This document shows positions 9,144 to 16,887 of a stretch of 64,000 bases of DNA, one piece after another. The DNA comes from Egibacteraceae bacterium (GTDB taxonomy: Bacteria > Actinomycetota > Nitriliruptoria > Euzebyales > Egibacteraceae), in NCBI GenBank assembly GCA_030447925.1, contig JAUJNX010000003.1, positions 310,001 through 374,000 of the forward strand, read 5' to 3'. Position 1 is the first letter of the stretch; every line of letters starts with the position of its first letter. The notes under the pieces are model-generated. The model was not told the origin of the DNA, searched no databases, and saw nothing but the letters and a program-made list of their open reading frames with translations. Made by a program: the position numbers and the translations under genes.

Positions 9144-10508
9144 TCAGGCCACACGGCCTAGGGGGGCGTCGGGGTCCAGCCACCAGGGGCTGGCGTAGGC
9201 GACGCCGCCGAGGTTGCCGGGGTGGCCCGGCGGGCCGGGGCGGCTGGTCACCGCGTCCGGGTCCGCGACGCGCAGGACGACCCAGGGGCCGTCCGCCGCG
9301 TCCAGGTCGACGGGGAAGGTCAGCGGCGGGGCGTCCTCCCCGCCGAGCACGACCTCCTGCACGTGGGTGACGGTGGGGACGCCCGGCCCGGGGCGCAGCA
9401 CCTGGACCTGGAGCTCCCGCCCGGCCTGGACGGCGGGCCCCTGCAGGTCGAGCGCGACGGTCAGCGGTCCGGACCGGTGGGGGACGGTCCCGCCCATGCG
9501 CACGCCGCCGAGCGACGCGTCCAGGCGCAGCGACCGCTGGTTGGTGGCGAAGAAGCGCCGCGCCGTCAGCGCCTCGCGCACGCCGGCGCGCGACAGCTCC
9601 TTGACCCACAGCCCGCCGCGGCCCTTGCCCACCGGGAAGCCCCAGGCGTCGCCGTGCTCGTCGGACACGCCCAGCAGGCCGACGCGCCAGCCCGCGTCCA
9701 GGCACGCGACCAGCGGCGACTGCTGCGCGTCGTCGAACAGGAACTCGTCGTGCTTGTTGAACAGCTCGACGCTGACGATGCGGTCCGCCACCCGGGGGTC
9801 GTAGCGGAAGGCGTCGAACCAGCCCGGCTCGCGGCCGGGGTGGTTGAAGCCCGCGAGCCCGCGCGGCCCGCCCCGCCCGGCGTCGGCGGCGAGCCAGTCG
9901 TACATCGGGCGCATCCCGGGATCGCCGGGCAGCGCGTCGAGGACGTCGTGGAGGATCTCGCCGATCGCGGGCACGCGCCGCGCCTCGTTCGCGATGCCGT
10001 CCCAGCCGATCCCGGTGGTGTGCAGGGCGTCGATCCAGCTCGAGGTGAACCAGACGTTGAGGTGGCCGAGGACCGGGTTGGTCCACTCGAAGCCGCGGAT
10101 CGCGACGAACTCGCCCGGGCGGTCCGCGGCGTCGGCCAGGCGCCCGGTCAGGTCCCAGCCCTCCTGGTCCAGCCCGATGGCCGCGCGCAGCCGCCGGGCG
10201 GTGCCGCCGTCCAGCCGGCGCAGCAGGTCGGCCGGGTCGAGCCGGCTGACCTGGTCGTAGCCGAGGACCGCGTGGTCGGTGAGCGCCGCGACGTCCAGCC
10301 CGGCATCGCGCATGCTCACGAAGGCGCGCTCCGGGTCCCCGTCGCCGTCGGACAGCAGCGTGTGGTTGTGCAGGTCGGCGAACGCCAGGCGGGTGCCGTC
10401 GGGGAACAGCCGCGAGGTGCGCGCGACCGGGTCGGCGGTGGGCAGCGGACCGGCGGGGGCGGCGATCGCCAGGCCGCCGTCGCCGAGGAGCTCGGTGGGC
10501 GAGGACAT
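9144..10508 (-). CDS. PHP-domain / CehA-McbA family metallohydrolase
   Basis: The 454-residue protein begins its catalytic domain with ADLHNHTLLSDGDG, the PHP metal-binding signature, followed by DVAALTDHAVLG and a later GFNHPGRE and GVSDEHGD, which supply further His/Asp ligands. It resembles the CehA/McbA-type phosphoesterase-like hydrolases; the substrate is unknown. The C-terminal about 130 residues form a beta-rich domain. No signal peptide is present. The ATG at 10508 was preferred to the GTG at 10526 because a CAGGCT hexamer at 10520-10515 ends exactly 7 nt upstream, giving a leaderless start. Confidence 0.8.
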   Translation of the reverse strand: MSSPTELLGDGGLAIAAPAGPLPTADPVARTSRLFPDGTRLAFADLHNHTLLSDGDGDPERAFVSMRDAGLDVAALTDHAVLGYDQVSRLDPADLLRRLDGGTARRLRAAIGLDQEGWDLTGRLADAADRPGEFVAIRGFEWTNPVLGHLNVWFTSSWIDALHTTGIGWDGIANEARRVPAIGEILHDVLDALPGDPGMRPMYDWLAADAGRGGPRGLAGFNHPGREPGWFDAFRYDPRVADRIVSVELFNKHDEFLFDDAQQSPLVACLDAGWRVGLLGVSDEHGDAWGFPVGKGRGGLWVKELSRAGVREALTARRFFATNQRSLRLDASLGGVRMGGTVPHRSGPLTVALDLQGPAVQAGRELQVQVLRPGPGVPTVTHVQEVVLGGEDAPPLTFPVDLDAADGPWVVLRVADPDAVTSRPGPPGHPGNLGGVAYASPWWLDPDAPLGRVA

Positions 10509-10616
10509 GCGCCCAGCCTGCCCCACGGGTGTGACAACGACGTTCCGCCCCGCCCGGCGTCACCCCGGGTTCATCGTCCCGTCCCGGACGTTCACGAACC
10601 TGTCGCACCCTGTGGC

Positions 10617-10622
10617 TAGCGT
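10617..10622 (+). promoter_or_regulatory. -10 element (TAGCGT) for secreted nuclease gene
   Basis: TAGCGT predicts a transcript starting near 10629, with a leader of about 40 nt that contains the GAGGAG ribosome site at 10655-10660. Confidence 0.45.
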
Positions 10623-10667
10623 TCCCGGTGTCCGCTCGATCCGGTTCGTTCCGTGAGGAGCCGCCCG

Positions 10668-13088
10668 ATGCCCGCTCGCGCCGCCCGCCGTCTGCGCGTC
10701 CTGCTGGTCCTCCTGCTGCTCGCCGCCCTGGTGCCGGTGACCGCGGCGGGCGCCCAGCAGCCCGGACCCCTGCCGATCGGCGCCGTGCAGGGTGCGGTCG
10801 CCGACGACGCCGACGGCCTGCGCCACCGGTCGCCGTTCGCCCCGCCGTCGGGCAACGCGGCGGGCGTGGAGACCGTGACCGTGCAGGCCGTGGTCACCCA
10901 GGAGACGCGCAGCGGCAGCGGCCAGCGCGGGCTGTTCGTGCAGGACACCGTCGCGACCGCCGACGGCGACCCCGCGACCTCCGACGGGCTGTTCGTCTTC
11001 CTCGGCACGTTCGACACCCTCCGCGTCGAGGGCGGGGGCTTCTACACCCCCGCGATCGGCGACGAGGTCGTGCTGCGCGGCCGGGTCACGGAGTTCTTCT
11101 CGCTGACCCAGCTCGCCAACCCGTTCGTCGTCCGCGTCGTGCGCGCCGGGGTGGACCTGGACGCCGAGGTGCCGGCCGAGGAGGCCGACCCGCCGCAGGA
11201 CCTCGCCGAGGCGCAGCGCTGGTGGGAGCGCCGCGAGGGCCAGCGGCTCACCGTGCCCGCGGGTGCGGTGGCGGTGGACGGACGCGACGTGTTCGGCGAC
11301 GTCGCGGCGGGCGCCGACGGCGAGGCGTGGGTCCTCCGCGGCGACGACCCGCGCGCGCAGCGCGAGGACCCCTACGCCCGGCGCGTGTTCCGCGACCCCC
11401 ACCCGCTGGACGACGTCCCCGGCGAGCTGTTCGACAACGGCAACGGCGCGCGCATCCTGCTCGCCAGCCTGGGGCTCAAGGCGGCGACGGACGACGAGAC
11501 GGCCCTGATCGCGCCGACGCGGACCGGCGACACCGTGACCGGCGCGGTCACCGGCGGGCTGTACTTCGCCTTCGGCAAGTACCAGATCCAGGTGGCCGAG
11601 CAGCTGGAGCTGGCCCGGGGCGCCGACCCGGCGGGCAACGCGCCGCCCTCCGCGGCGGTGGCGGGCGCGGAGTACGCGACCGCGGTCTACAACGTGGAGA
11701 ACCTCTACGACGCGGTCGACGACCCCACCGACGGGTGCGACGCCGCCGACGACGAGGGCTGCCCCGGGGTCCGCCCGCCGTTCGACTACGTGCCCGCGTC
11801 GGCCGACGCCTACCGTGCCAAGCTCGCCGACCTCGCCGTCCAGATCGTCGAGGACCTGGGCGCGCCCGACGTGCTCGCGGTGCAGGAGGCCGAGGACCAG
11901 GACCTGTGCACCGTGGACGGCGGGGCGCTGGCCTGCGGCGAGACCGACGATGCCGACGGCCGGCCCGACGTGCTCCAGGACCTGGCGCTGGCGGTCGCGG
12001 CGGCGGGCGGTCCCGCCTACGACGCGGCCCTGGACCGCGACGGCGCGGACGACCGCGGCATCACCTCCGGCTTCCTCTACCGCGCCGACCGCGTCGAGCT
12101 GCTGCCGGCGGCCCAGGACGACCCGGTCCTGGGCGCCGAGCCGGGCGTGGCCTACCGCGGCGCAGCCGCCGCCGGCAACGCCGACGTGGCCAACCCCAAG
12201 GCGCTCAACGCCGCCCTGCCCGACGACGTCGACACCTCCACGGGCACCGACGGCGACCTCGTGTTCACCCGCGCCCCGCAGGTGGGCCGCTTCCGGATCT
12301 GGCGCCACGGGATCGGCGCCAGCACGTTCACCGACCTGTGGGCGGTCAGCAATCACTTCTCGTCGGGTCCCGACCGGCGGGTCGGCCAGCGCACCGAGCA
12401 GGCCGCCTACAACGCCGCGATCGCCGCCGCGGTGGAGGCGGCCGACCCCGGCGCACGCGTCCTGGTCGGCGGCGACCTCAACGTCTTCCCGCGGCCCGAC
12501 GACCCGTTCGCCCCCGGGGACCCGTCGTTCCCGTCCGACCAGCTGGCCCCGCTGTACGACGGGGGCCTGACCAACCTCTACGACCTGCTGCTCGCCGAGG
12601 TCCCGGCGGCCGCCTACAGCTACGTCTTCCAGGGCCAGACCCAGACGCTGGACCACCAGTTCGCGTCGCCGGCGCTGCTGGAGGAGGTGGTCGAGGTCCG
12701 CGCCGCGCACGTCAACGCCGACTTCCCGCAGGAGGAGCCCGGTGACCGCGCGAGGGGGATCAGTGACCACGACCCGCAGCACGCCCGCTTCTCGGCGCTG
12801 CCCGACGCGGACCGCCTCGCCGACCTCGTCCGCTACCTGGTCGACGAGGGCCTGATCCGCCCGGGGGCTGAGCCCCGCCTCCTGCGCGTCCTGCACGCCG
12901 CCGCGACCGCGGAGGACGCGGGCGACGACGCCGCCCTGGACCGCGCGCTGCGCCGCTTCCGGATCCTGGTCCGCGTCCTGTCAGCCGGTCCGGTGGACCC
13001 CGCCGCGGCCGCCATGCTGATCGGCGAGGCGACCGCGGCGGGGGCCGCCGGGGCGGGGCCGGCCGCGGCGGGGGCCGCCGGGAGCTAG
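10668..13088 (+). CDS. Secreted endonuclease/exonuclease/phosphatase-family protein (ExeM/NucH-like)
   Basis: An 806-residue secreted protein. After a signal peptide (about residues 1-26, cleaved after TAAGA) comes an OB-fold-like domain of the kind found in extracellular nucleases (about 45-240), then the EEP catalytic domain: AVYNVENLYD (metal Asn/Glu), DVLAVQEAED (catalytic Glu), VGGDLNVFPRPDDP (Asp-x-Asn) and ISDHDPQHAR (terminal Asp-His). The C-terminal 100 residues are helical and Ala-rich, with no sorting signal. A role in extracellular DNA or phosphoester breakdown is likely. ATG 10668 was chosen for its GAGGAG site at 10655-10660. Its stop shares the palindrome CTAG with the stop of the convergent zinc-ribbon gene. 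Confidence 0.85.
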   Translation: MPARAARRLRVLLVLLLLAALVPVTAAGAQQPGPLPIGAVQGAVADDADGLRHRSPFAPPSGNAAGVETVTVQAVVTQETRSGSGQRGLFVQDTVATADGDPATSDGLFVFLGTFDTLRVEGGGFYTPAIGDEVVLRGRVTEFFSLTQLANPFVVRVVRAGVDLDAEVPAEEADPPQDLAEAQRWWERREGQRLTVPAGAVAVDGRDVFGDVAAGADGEAWVLRGDDPRAQREDPYARRVFRDPHPLDDVPGELFDNGNGARILLASLGLKAATDDETALIAPTRTGDTVTGAVTGGLYFAFGKYQIQVAEQLELARGADPAGNAPPSAAVAGAEYATAVYNVENLYDAVDDPTDGCDAADDEGCPGVRPPFDYVPASADAYRAKLADLAVQIVEDLGAPDVLAVQEAEDQDLCTVDGGALACGETDDADGRPDVLQDLALAVAAAGGPAYDAALDRDGADDRGITSGFLYRADRVELLPAAQDDPVLGAEPGVAYRGAAAAGNADVANPKALNAALPDDVDTSTGTDGDLVFTRAPQVGRFRIWRHGIGASTFTDLWAVSNHFSSGPDRRVGQRTEQAAYNAAIAAAVEAADPGARVLVGGDLNVFPRPDDPFAPGDPSFPSDQLAPLYDGGLTNLYDLLLAEVPAAAYSYVFQGQTQTLDHQFASPALLEEVVEVRAAHVNADFPQEEPGDRARGISDHDPQHARFSALPDADRLADLVRYLVDEGLIRPGAEPRLLRVLHAAATAEDAGDDAALDRALRRFRILVRVLSAGPVDPAAAAMLIGEATAAGAAGAGPAAAGAAGS

Positions 13089-13291
13089 CAGCTTGCGGTG
13101 CGCGCCCGGCCGGGGAGCGGCCGGACCACCGGGCGGGCGCCGGGCCCCCACCCCGGCAGCACGGGCACGCTAACGCCGCACTGGCACACGAGCGTGTGCT
13201 CGATGCCCAGCGGGGAGTGGGGGTGGGCGCGCAGGCGCGACATGCCGTACAGGCCGACGGCGCGGCACGTGGGGCAGTACGCGTCGAACAT
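13085..13291 (-). CDS. Small zinc-ribbon-like protein
   Basis: A 68-residue protein with two cysteine pairs, Cys6-x2-Cys9 and Cys36-x-Cys38, suggesting a zinc ribbon; the C-terminal 30 residues are Arg/Pro-rich. Its ATG shares one base with the TGA of the upstream EamA gene (TGATG), so it is probably translated by coupling. Its TAG stop (13087-13085) uses the same CTAG as the stop of the convergent nuclease gene. I do not recognise a named family. Because it lies within a longer spurious frame it would be easy to miss. Confidence 0.7.
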   Translation of the reverse strand: MFDAYCPTCRAVGLYGMSRLRAHPHSPLGIEHTLVCQCGVSVPVLPGWGPGARPVVRPLPGRARTASC

Positions 13292-14223
13292 CAGGCCACC
13301 TCCGGGGTCGGTGCCGGGGCGGCGCGCACCGCCCGCTCGTCCTTGCGGCTGGCCAGCCACGCGCCCGTCAGCACCAGGGCGATGCCCGCCAGGGCCGACC
13401 CGGCCACGTCCTCGGCGCGGAACACGACGCCGAGCACGATCGCCACGATCGGGGTGAAGTAGACCGCGATCGACCCGCGGGTCGCCCCGACCCGGCTGGT
13501 GAGCGTCCCGAGGGCGACGAAGGCGATGCCGGTGCCCAGGCTGCCCAGGGCGACCACGGCGAGGAAGCTCCCCCACGAGAACGCGGCGCCCGGCAGGGAC
13601 CACAGCCCGAGGGGGGCGACGGCGACCGCGGAGAACAGCTGGGCCCGCAGCAGCACCGGCAGGGCACCGTGCGCGCGCTGCAGCGGGACGGCGAGGTTGA
13701 GCCCGATCCCGTACAGCACGACCGCCAGCACGACCAGCGCGGTCCCCAGTGCGGTCGCCCGCGCCCCCTGCAGCGCCGGCCAGGTGATCGCGACCACGCC
13801 GGCGAAGCCGATCAGCAGGCCCAGCTGCTGGCGCGGGCCGGGGAGCCGCCGCGAGACGACGGTGGCGACCGCCGCGGTCGTCAGCGGCACCGCCGCGTTC
13901 AGCATCCCCGCCAGGCTCGAGTCGATCCACTGCTGGGCGATCGGGAACAGGACGAAGGGGATGCCCGTCCACACCAGGCCCATGACCGCGATCGGCAGCA
14001 GCGCGGAACGGGGCACGCTCCGGCGCGCGGCGGGGAACACTGCGAGGGTCGCGGCCCCGAAGACCAGCCGCAGCAGGGTGACCAGCGCGGGCGGGAACGA
14101 CTCCAGCCCCAGCGCGATGAACAGGAAGGACGCGCCCCAGATGGTCGCCGTGATCGCGAGCAGCCCCCAGTCCCCCGGGGTGTACGCGTCACCCTCCACC
14201 CGGACCGCCGTCACCTGTGCCAT
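13291..14223 (-). CDS. EamA/DMT-family transporter
   Basis: The 310-residue protein has ten predicted membrane helices in two EamA repeats (ITATIWGASFLFIALGLESF starts the first, LVVLAVVLYGIGLNLAVPLQ the second), the drug/metabolite transporter layout. The second repeat contains the usual Y-F-T-P-I-V-A-I-V-L-G helix. Substrates of such exporters range from amino acids to drugs. A GGGGAG ribosome site precedes the ATG by 6 nt. It is divergent from a CGNR-type regulator across 83 bp, which suggests that regulator controls it. Confidence 0.88.
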   Translation of the reverse strand: MAQVTAVRVEGDAYTPGDWGLLAITATIWGASFLFIALGLESFPPALVTLLRLVFGAATLAVFPAARRSVPRSALLPIAVMGLVWTGIPFVLFPIAQQWIDSSLAGMLNAAVPLTTAAVATVVSRRLPGPRQQLGLLIGFAGVVAITWPALQGARATALGTALVVLAVVLYGIGLNLAVPLQRAHGALPVLLRAQLFSAVAVAPLGLWSLPGAAFSWGSFLAVVALGSLGTGIAFVALGTLTSRVGATRGSIAVYFTPIVAIVLGVVFRAEDVAGSALAGIALVLTGAWLASRKDERAVRAAPAPTPEVA

Positions 14224-14266
14224 GCCGTGCTCCCCGAGTGCGATGCCGCAAGGACCGTAACAACGT

Positions 14267-14272
14267 ATGATC
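14267..14272 (+). promoter_or_regulatory. -10 element (TATGAT) in divergent EamA/CGNR region
   Basis: TATGAT is close to consensus and unusually A+T-rich for this window. It would give a start near 14279 and a leader of about 28 nt carrying AAGGAG before the GTG at 14307. The flanking AAGGA (14250-14254) and TCCTT (14271-14275) form a short inverted repeat that could be an operator. Confidence 0.5.
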
Positions 14273-14306
14273 CTTACCGTAGCGACGCGGCCTGTAAGGA
14301 GTCAAG

Positions 14307-14864
14307 GTGAACTTCGACAGTTACACCGACTGCGGGATCGAGGTCGCCGTCGAGCTGGTGAACAGTGACAGCCGGGAGGACGGCGACCTCCTCCCCGACG
14401 TGGCGGCGCTCCGCGCGCTGCTCCAGCGCCACGCCGTCAGCGGGGTCGGGCGCCTCACCGCGCAGGAGCTCGGCGAGGTCCGCGCCCTGCGCACCCGCCT
14501 CCGGTCGATCTTCGAGGCCGGTGACGACGCCGAGGCCGCGCAGCTCATCAACGAGCTGCTCGTCGAGAGCCGGGCGCTCCCGCAGCTGTCGTCCCACGAC
14601 GGCGAGCCGTGGCACCTGCACTACACCTCCCGCGACGCCCCGATCGCGCTGCGCCTGGCGGCCGAGGCCGCGATGGGCCTGGCCGCGGTCCTGCGCGTCG
14701 GCGGCGGCGAGCGCATGAGCACCTGCGCGGACGACCGCTGCAGGGACGTGTTCGTGGACGCCTCGCGCAACCGGTCGCGCCGCTTCTGCTCCGACACCTG
14801 CGCCAACCGCAACAACGTCGCGGCCCACCGCGCCCGTCGCCGGGCCCAGGCCACGTCGGTCTAG
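14307..14864 (+). CDS. CGNR zinc-finger (ABATE-domain) transcriptional regulator
   Basis: The 185-residue protein has an N-terminal ABATE-type domain (VAVELVNS at the start, helices to about 130) and a C-terminal CGNR zinc finger: Cys in MSTCADDRCRDVFVD and in RRFCSDTCANRNN, followed by a basic HRARRRAQ tail. These proteins are thought to be stress- or ligand-linked DNA-binding regulators. The classical C-G-N-R quartet reads C-A-N-R here. The GTG start has a clear AAGGAG site at 14296-14301. Divergence from the EamA transporter suggests local regulation. Confidence 0.85.
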   Translation: MNFDSYTDCGIEVAVELVNSDSREDGDLLPDVAALRALLQRHAVSGVGRLTAQELGEVRALRTRLRSIFEAGDDAEAAQLINELLVESRALPQLSSHDGEPWHLHYTSRDAPIALRLAAEAAMGLAAVLRVGGGERMSTCADDRCRDVFVDASRNRSRRFCSDTCANRNNVAAHRARRRAQATSV

Positions 14865-14903
14865 GTACAGCGACCACGAGCGCTGTCGACGCGGCGAACC
14901 AGG

Positions 14904-14932
14904 CGTGCGCGCGGTCAGGGAACCCGCGCGCA
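14904..14932 (+). terminator. Strong GC hairpin without T tract
   Basis: GTGCGCGCGG at 14904-14913 pairs perfectly with CCGCGCGCAC at 14923-14932 around a 9-nt loop, just after the CGNR gene. No U-run follows, as is common for actinobacterial intrinsic terminators. Confidence 0.55.
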
Positions 14933-14989
14933 CGGCCACCGCGGCCGCGGCCGATGCCCGGCGGCGCGGGGCGCGGCAGGCTTGGCGGG

Positions 14990-16057
14990 GTGGACACCCT
15001 GCGTGCCGACGACCCCGCGTCGAGCCCCGGAGGGCCGCCGGTCGCGGGCGTAGGCCGCGGCGGCGCGCGCCGGCTGGTCCGTCCCGTGCTGTCCACGGTC
15101 CTGCTGGTCGCGATCCTCGCCGGCGCCGTCCCGCAGCTGCGCGGGTTCGGCGACGCCTGGTCACTGGTGCGCGGTCTCGGCCCGGCGGAGCTCGGCGTCC
15201 TCGCCGTGGCCGCCGCGTGGAACATCGTCAGCTACTTCCCCGCCGCGGTCGCCGCCCTCCCCGGCCTGACCCTGCGCCGGGCCGCCGCGGTGAACCAGGC
15301 CGCCACGGCGGTGGCGAGCACCGTCCCGGGCGGTGACGCCATCAGCGTCGGCCTGATGGTCGCGATGTACCGGTCCTACGGCTTCGCGCCCGGGCCGATC
15401 GCGCTGGCGGTGCTGGCGGGGGGCGTCTGCAGCAGCATCGCGAAGCTCGTCGTGCCGCTGCCGGCCGTGCTGGCGCTGCTCGCCCGCGGCGAATCGACCG
15501 CGCACCTCGCGCCCGCCGCGCTCGCCGGGACGGTCGCCGCGCTGGCGGGCGCGCTCGCGGTGGCGATGGCGGTCCGGCCGGGCCTGGCCGTGGCCGGCGG
15601 CGACGCGGCGGGCCGGCTGGCGTCGGGGCTCGCCCGCGCCGTCGGTCGCCCGCCCGTGTCGGGCTGGGGCGCCGCGCTGGCCGCCTTCCGCGCCGACGCC
15701 GTCGTGCTCGCCCGCGGGCGCTGGATGGTCGCGTTCGCCGTGGTCAGCCACCTGTCGCTGTTCGCGGTGCTGCTCGTCGCGCTGCGCGTCGTCGGTGTGA
15801 GCGCGGCGGACGTGTCCGGGGTGGAGGCGTTCGGCGCGTTCGCGTTCGTCCACCTCGTCACCCTGCTGCCGCTGCCGGCGGGCGGGCTGGGCGTGCTCGA
15901 GCTGGGGCTCACGACCGCGCTGGTGGCGGCCGGGGCGGACGGCAGCGCGGCGCTGGCGGCGACGCTGCTGTTCCGCGCCGTGACGTTCCTGCCACCGCTG
16001 CCGATCGGGGCGCTGGCCTACCTCCTGTGGCGGCGCAGCGCGCCCGCGCCGGCGTGA
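14990..16057 (+). CDS. LPG synthase-type (UPF0104) integral membrane protein
   Basis: A 355-residue protein with about eight membrane helices and the lysylphosphatidylglycerol-synthase transmembrane signature: ATAVASTVPGGDAISVGLM in the N-terminal half, and LLPLPAGGLGVLELGLTTAL near the end. There is no C-terminal aminoacyl-transferase domain, so it may be a flippase-like or glycolipid-linked protein rather than a full MprF. The GTG at 14990 was chosen because a CAGGCT hexamer (14977-14982) ends 8 nt upstream, like other leaderless starts here. Its substrate is unknown. Confidence 0.8.
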   Translation: MDTLRADDPASSPGGPPVAGVGRGGARRLVRPVLSTVLLVAILAGAVPQLRGFGDAWSLVRGLGPAELGVLAVAAAWNIVSYFPAAVAALPGLTLRRAAAVNQAATAVASTVPGGDAISVGLMVAMYRSYGFAPGPIALAVLAGGVCSSIAKLVVPLPAVLALLARGESTAHLAPAALAGTVAALAGALAVAMAVRPGLAVAGGDAAGRLASGLARAVGRPPVSGWGAALAAFRADAVVLARGRWMVAFAVVSHLSLFAVLLVALRVVGVSAADVSGVEAFGAFAFVHLVTLLPLPAGGLGVLELGLTTALVAAGADGSAALAATLLFRAVTFLPPLPIGALAYLLWRRSAPAPA

Positions 16058-16058
16058 T

Positions 16059-16090
16059 CGGCGCGGCGCGGCGCGGCGCGGCGGGCGGGG
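16059..16090 (+). repeat. Short GCGCG/GCGGC tandem array
   Basis: Four to five near-perfect GGCGC/GCGCG pentamer units follow the stop of the LPG-type gene. It is probably simple-sequence expansion; no function is evident. Confidence 0.5.
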
Positions 16091-16125
16091 CCGCCTGGCC
16101 GGGCCCTCGGCCCCGGCTCGCCGGC

Positions 16126-16131
16126 TAGGCT
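16126..16131 (+). promoter_or_regulatory. -10 element (TAGGCT), leaderless start of FkbM gene
   Basis: TAGGCT ends 7 nt before the GTG at 16138. Confidence 0.65.
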
Positions 16132-16137
16132 GCGCGC

Positions 16138-16878
16138 GTGCCCGCCGATGACCTGACCCTGCCGGCCGGGCCGCTGGCCCGCGTGGTCGAGCGCACGGGG
16201 ATCCTGGAGGACGAGTTGCTGCTGCTCCCGGCGCTCGTGCCGTGGGGCGGGGTGTGCCTCGACATCGGTGCGGCCTTCGGCATCTACACCGGGGTGCTCG
16301 CCCGGCTGGTCGGGCCGCGGGGCACGGTCCACGCGGTCGAGCCGCAGCCCGCCCACATCCGCAACCTGGGCCTGCTGCGGCGCGCCCTCGGGCTGCGGCA
16401 GGTGCGGCTGCACCGGCTGGCGCTCGCGGACCGGCAGGGCGAGCTGCGGCTGGTCCTGCCCCGCCGCCGGCTGCGCGTGCGCGGGCGGGCGTACCTGTGG
16501 GACGGCGACGGGGACCCCCACGCCTACCCCGACGAGTTCCGCGGGGTCGACACCTACCGCGTGCCGGTCACGAGCCTCGACGCGCTCGCCGCGCGGCTGG
16601 CCCTGCCCCGGCTCGACTTCGTCAAGGCCGACGTGGAGGGGGCGGAGCTGCGCCTGCTGCGCGGCGCGGAGGCGACGATCGCGCGGCACCGGCCCGTGCT
16701 GCTCGTCGAGATCGAGGAGCGGCACACGGCGAAGTACGGGTCCCGCGCCGCCGACGTCTTCGCCTGGCTGGCCGCCCGGCGCTACGGCGCCGCGGCCCTG
16801 ATCGGCCGCGCCGTCCGGCCGGTCGATGGGGTGGTCCCCGGCGTGCGCAACTACCTGTTCCGCCCCGCCGCCGCCTGA
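16138..16878 (+). CDS. FkbM family SAM-dependent methyltransferase
   Basis: A 246-residue protein with the Rossmann methyltransferase core: SAM motif I CLDIGAAFGIYTGVLA, acidic ribose-binding VHAVEPQP, and the FkbM signature DFVKADVEGAELRLLRGAE followed by PVLLVEIEERH. Such enzymes usually O-methylate sugars or polyketides. No biosynthetic cluster surrounds it, so the substrate is open. It is convergent with the MFS gene, which ends 10 nt away. Confidence 0.88.
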   Translation: MPADDLTLPAGPLARVVERTGILEDELLLLPALVPWGGVCLDIGAAFGIYTGVLARLVGPRGTVHAVEPQPAHIRNLGLLRRALGLRQVRLHRLALADRQGELRLVLPRRRLRVRGRAYLWDGDGDPHAYPDEFRGVDTYRVPVTSLDALAARLALPRLDFVKADVEGAELRLLRGAEATIARHRPVLLVEIEERHTAKYGSRAADVFAWLAARRYGAAALIGRAVRPVDGVVPGVRNYLFRPAAA

Positions 16879-16887
16879 CCCGACCCG

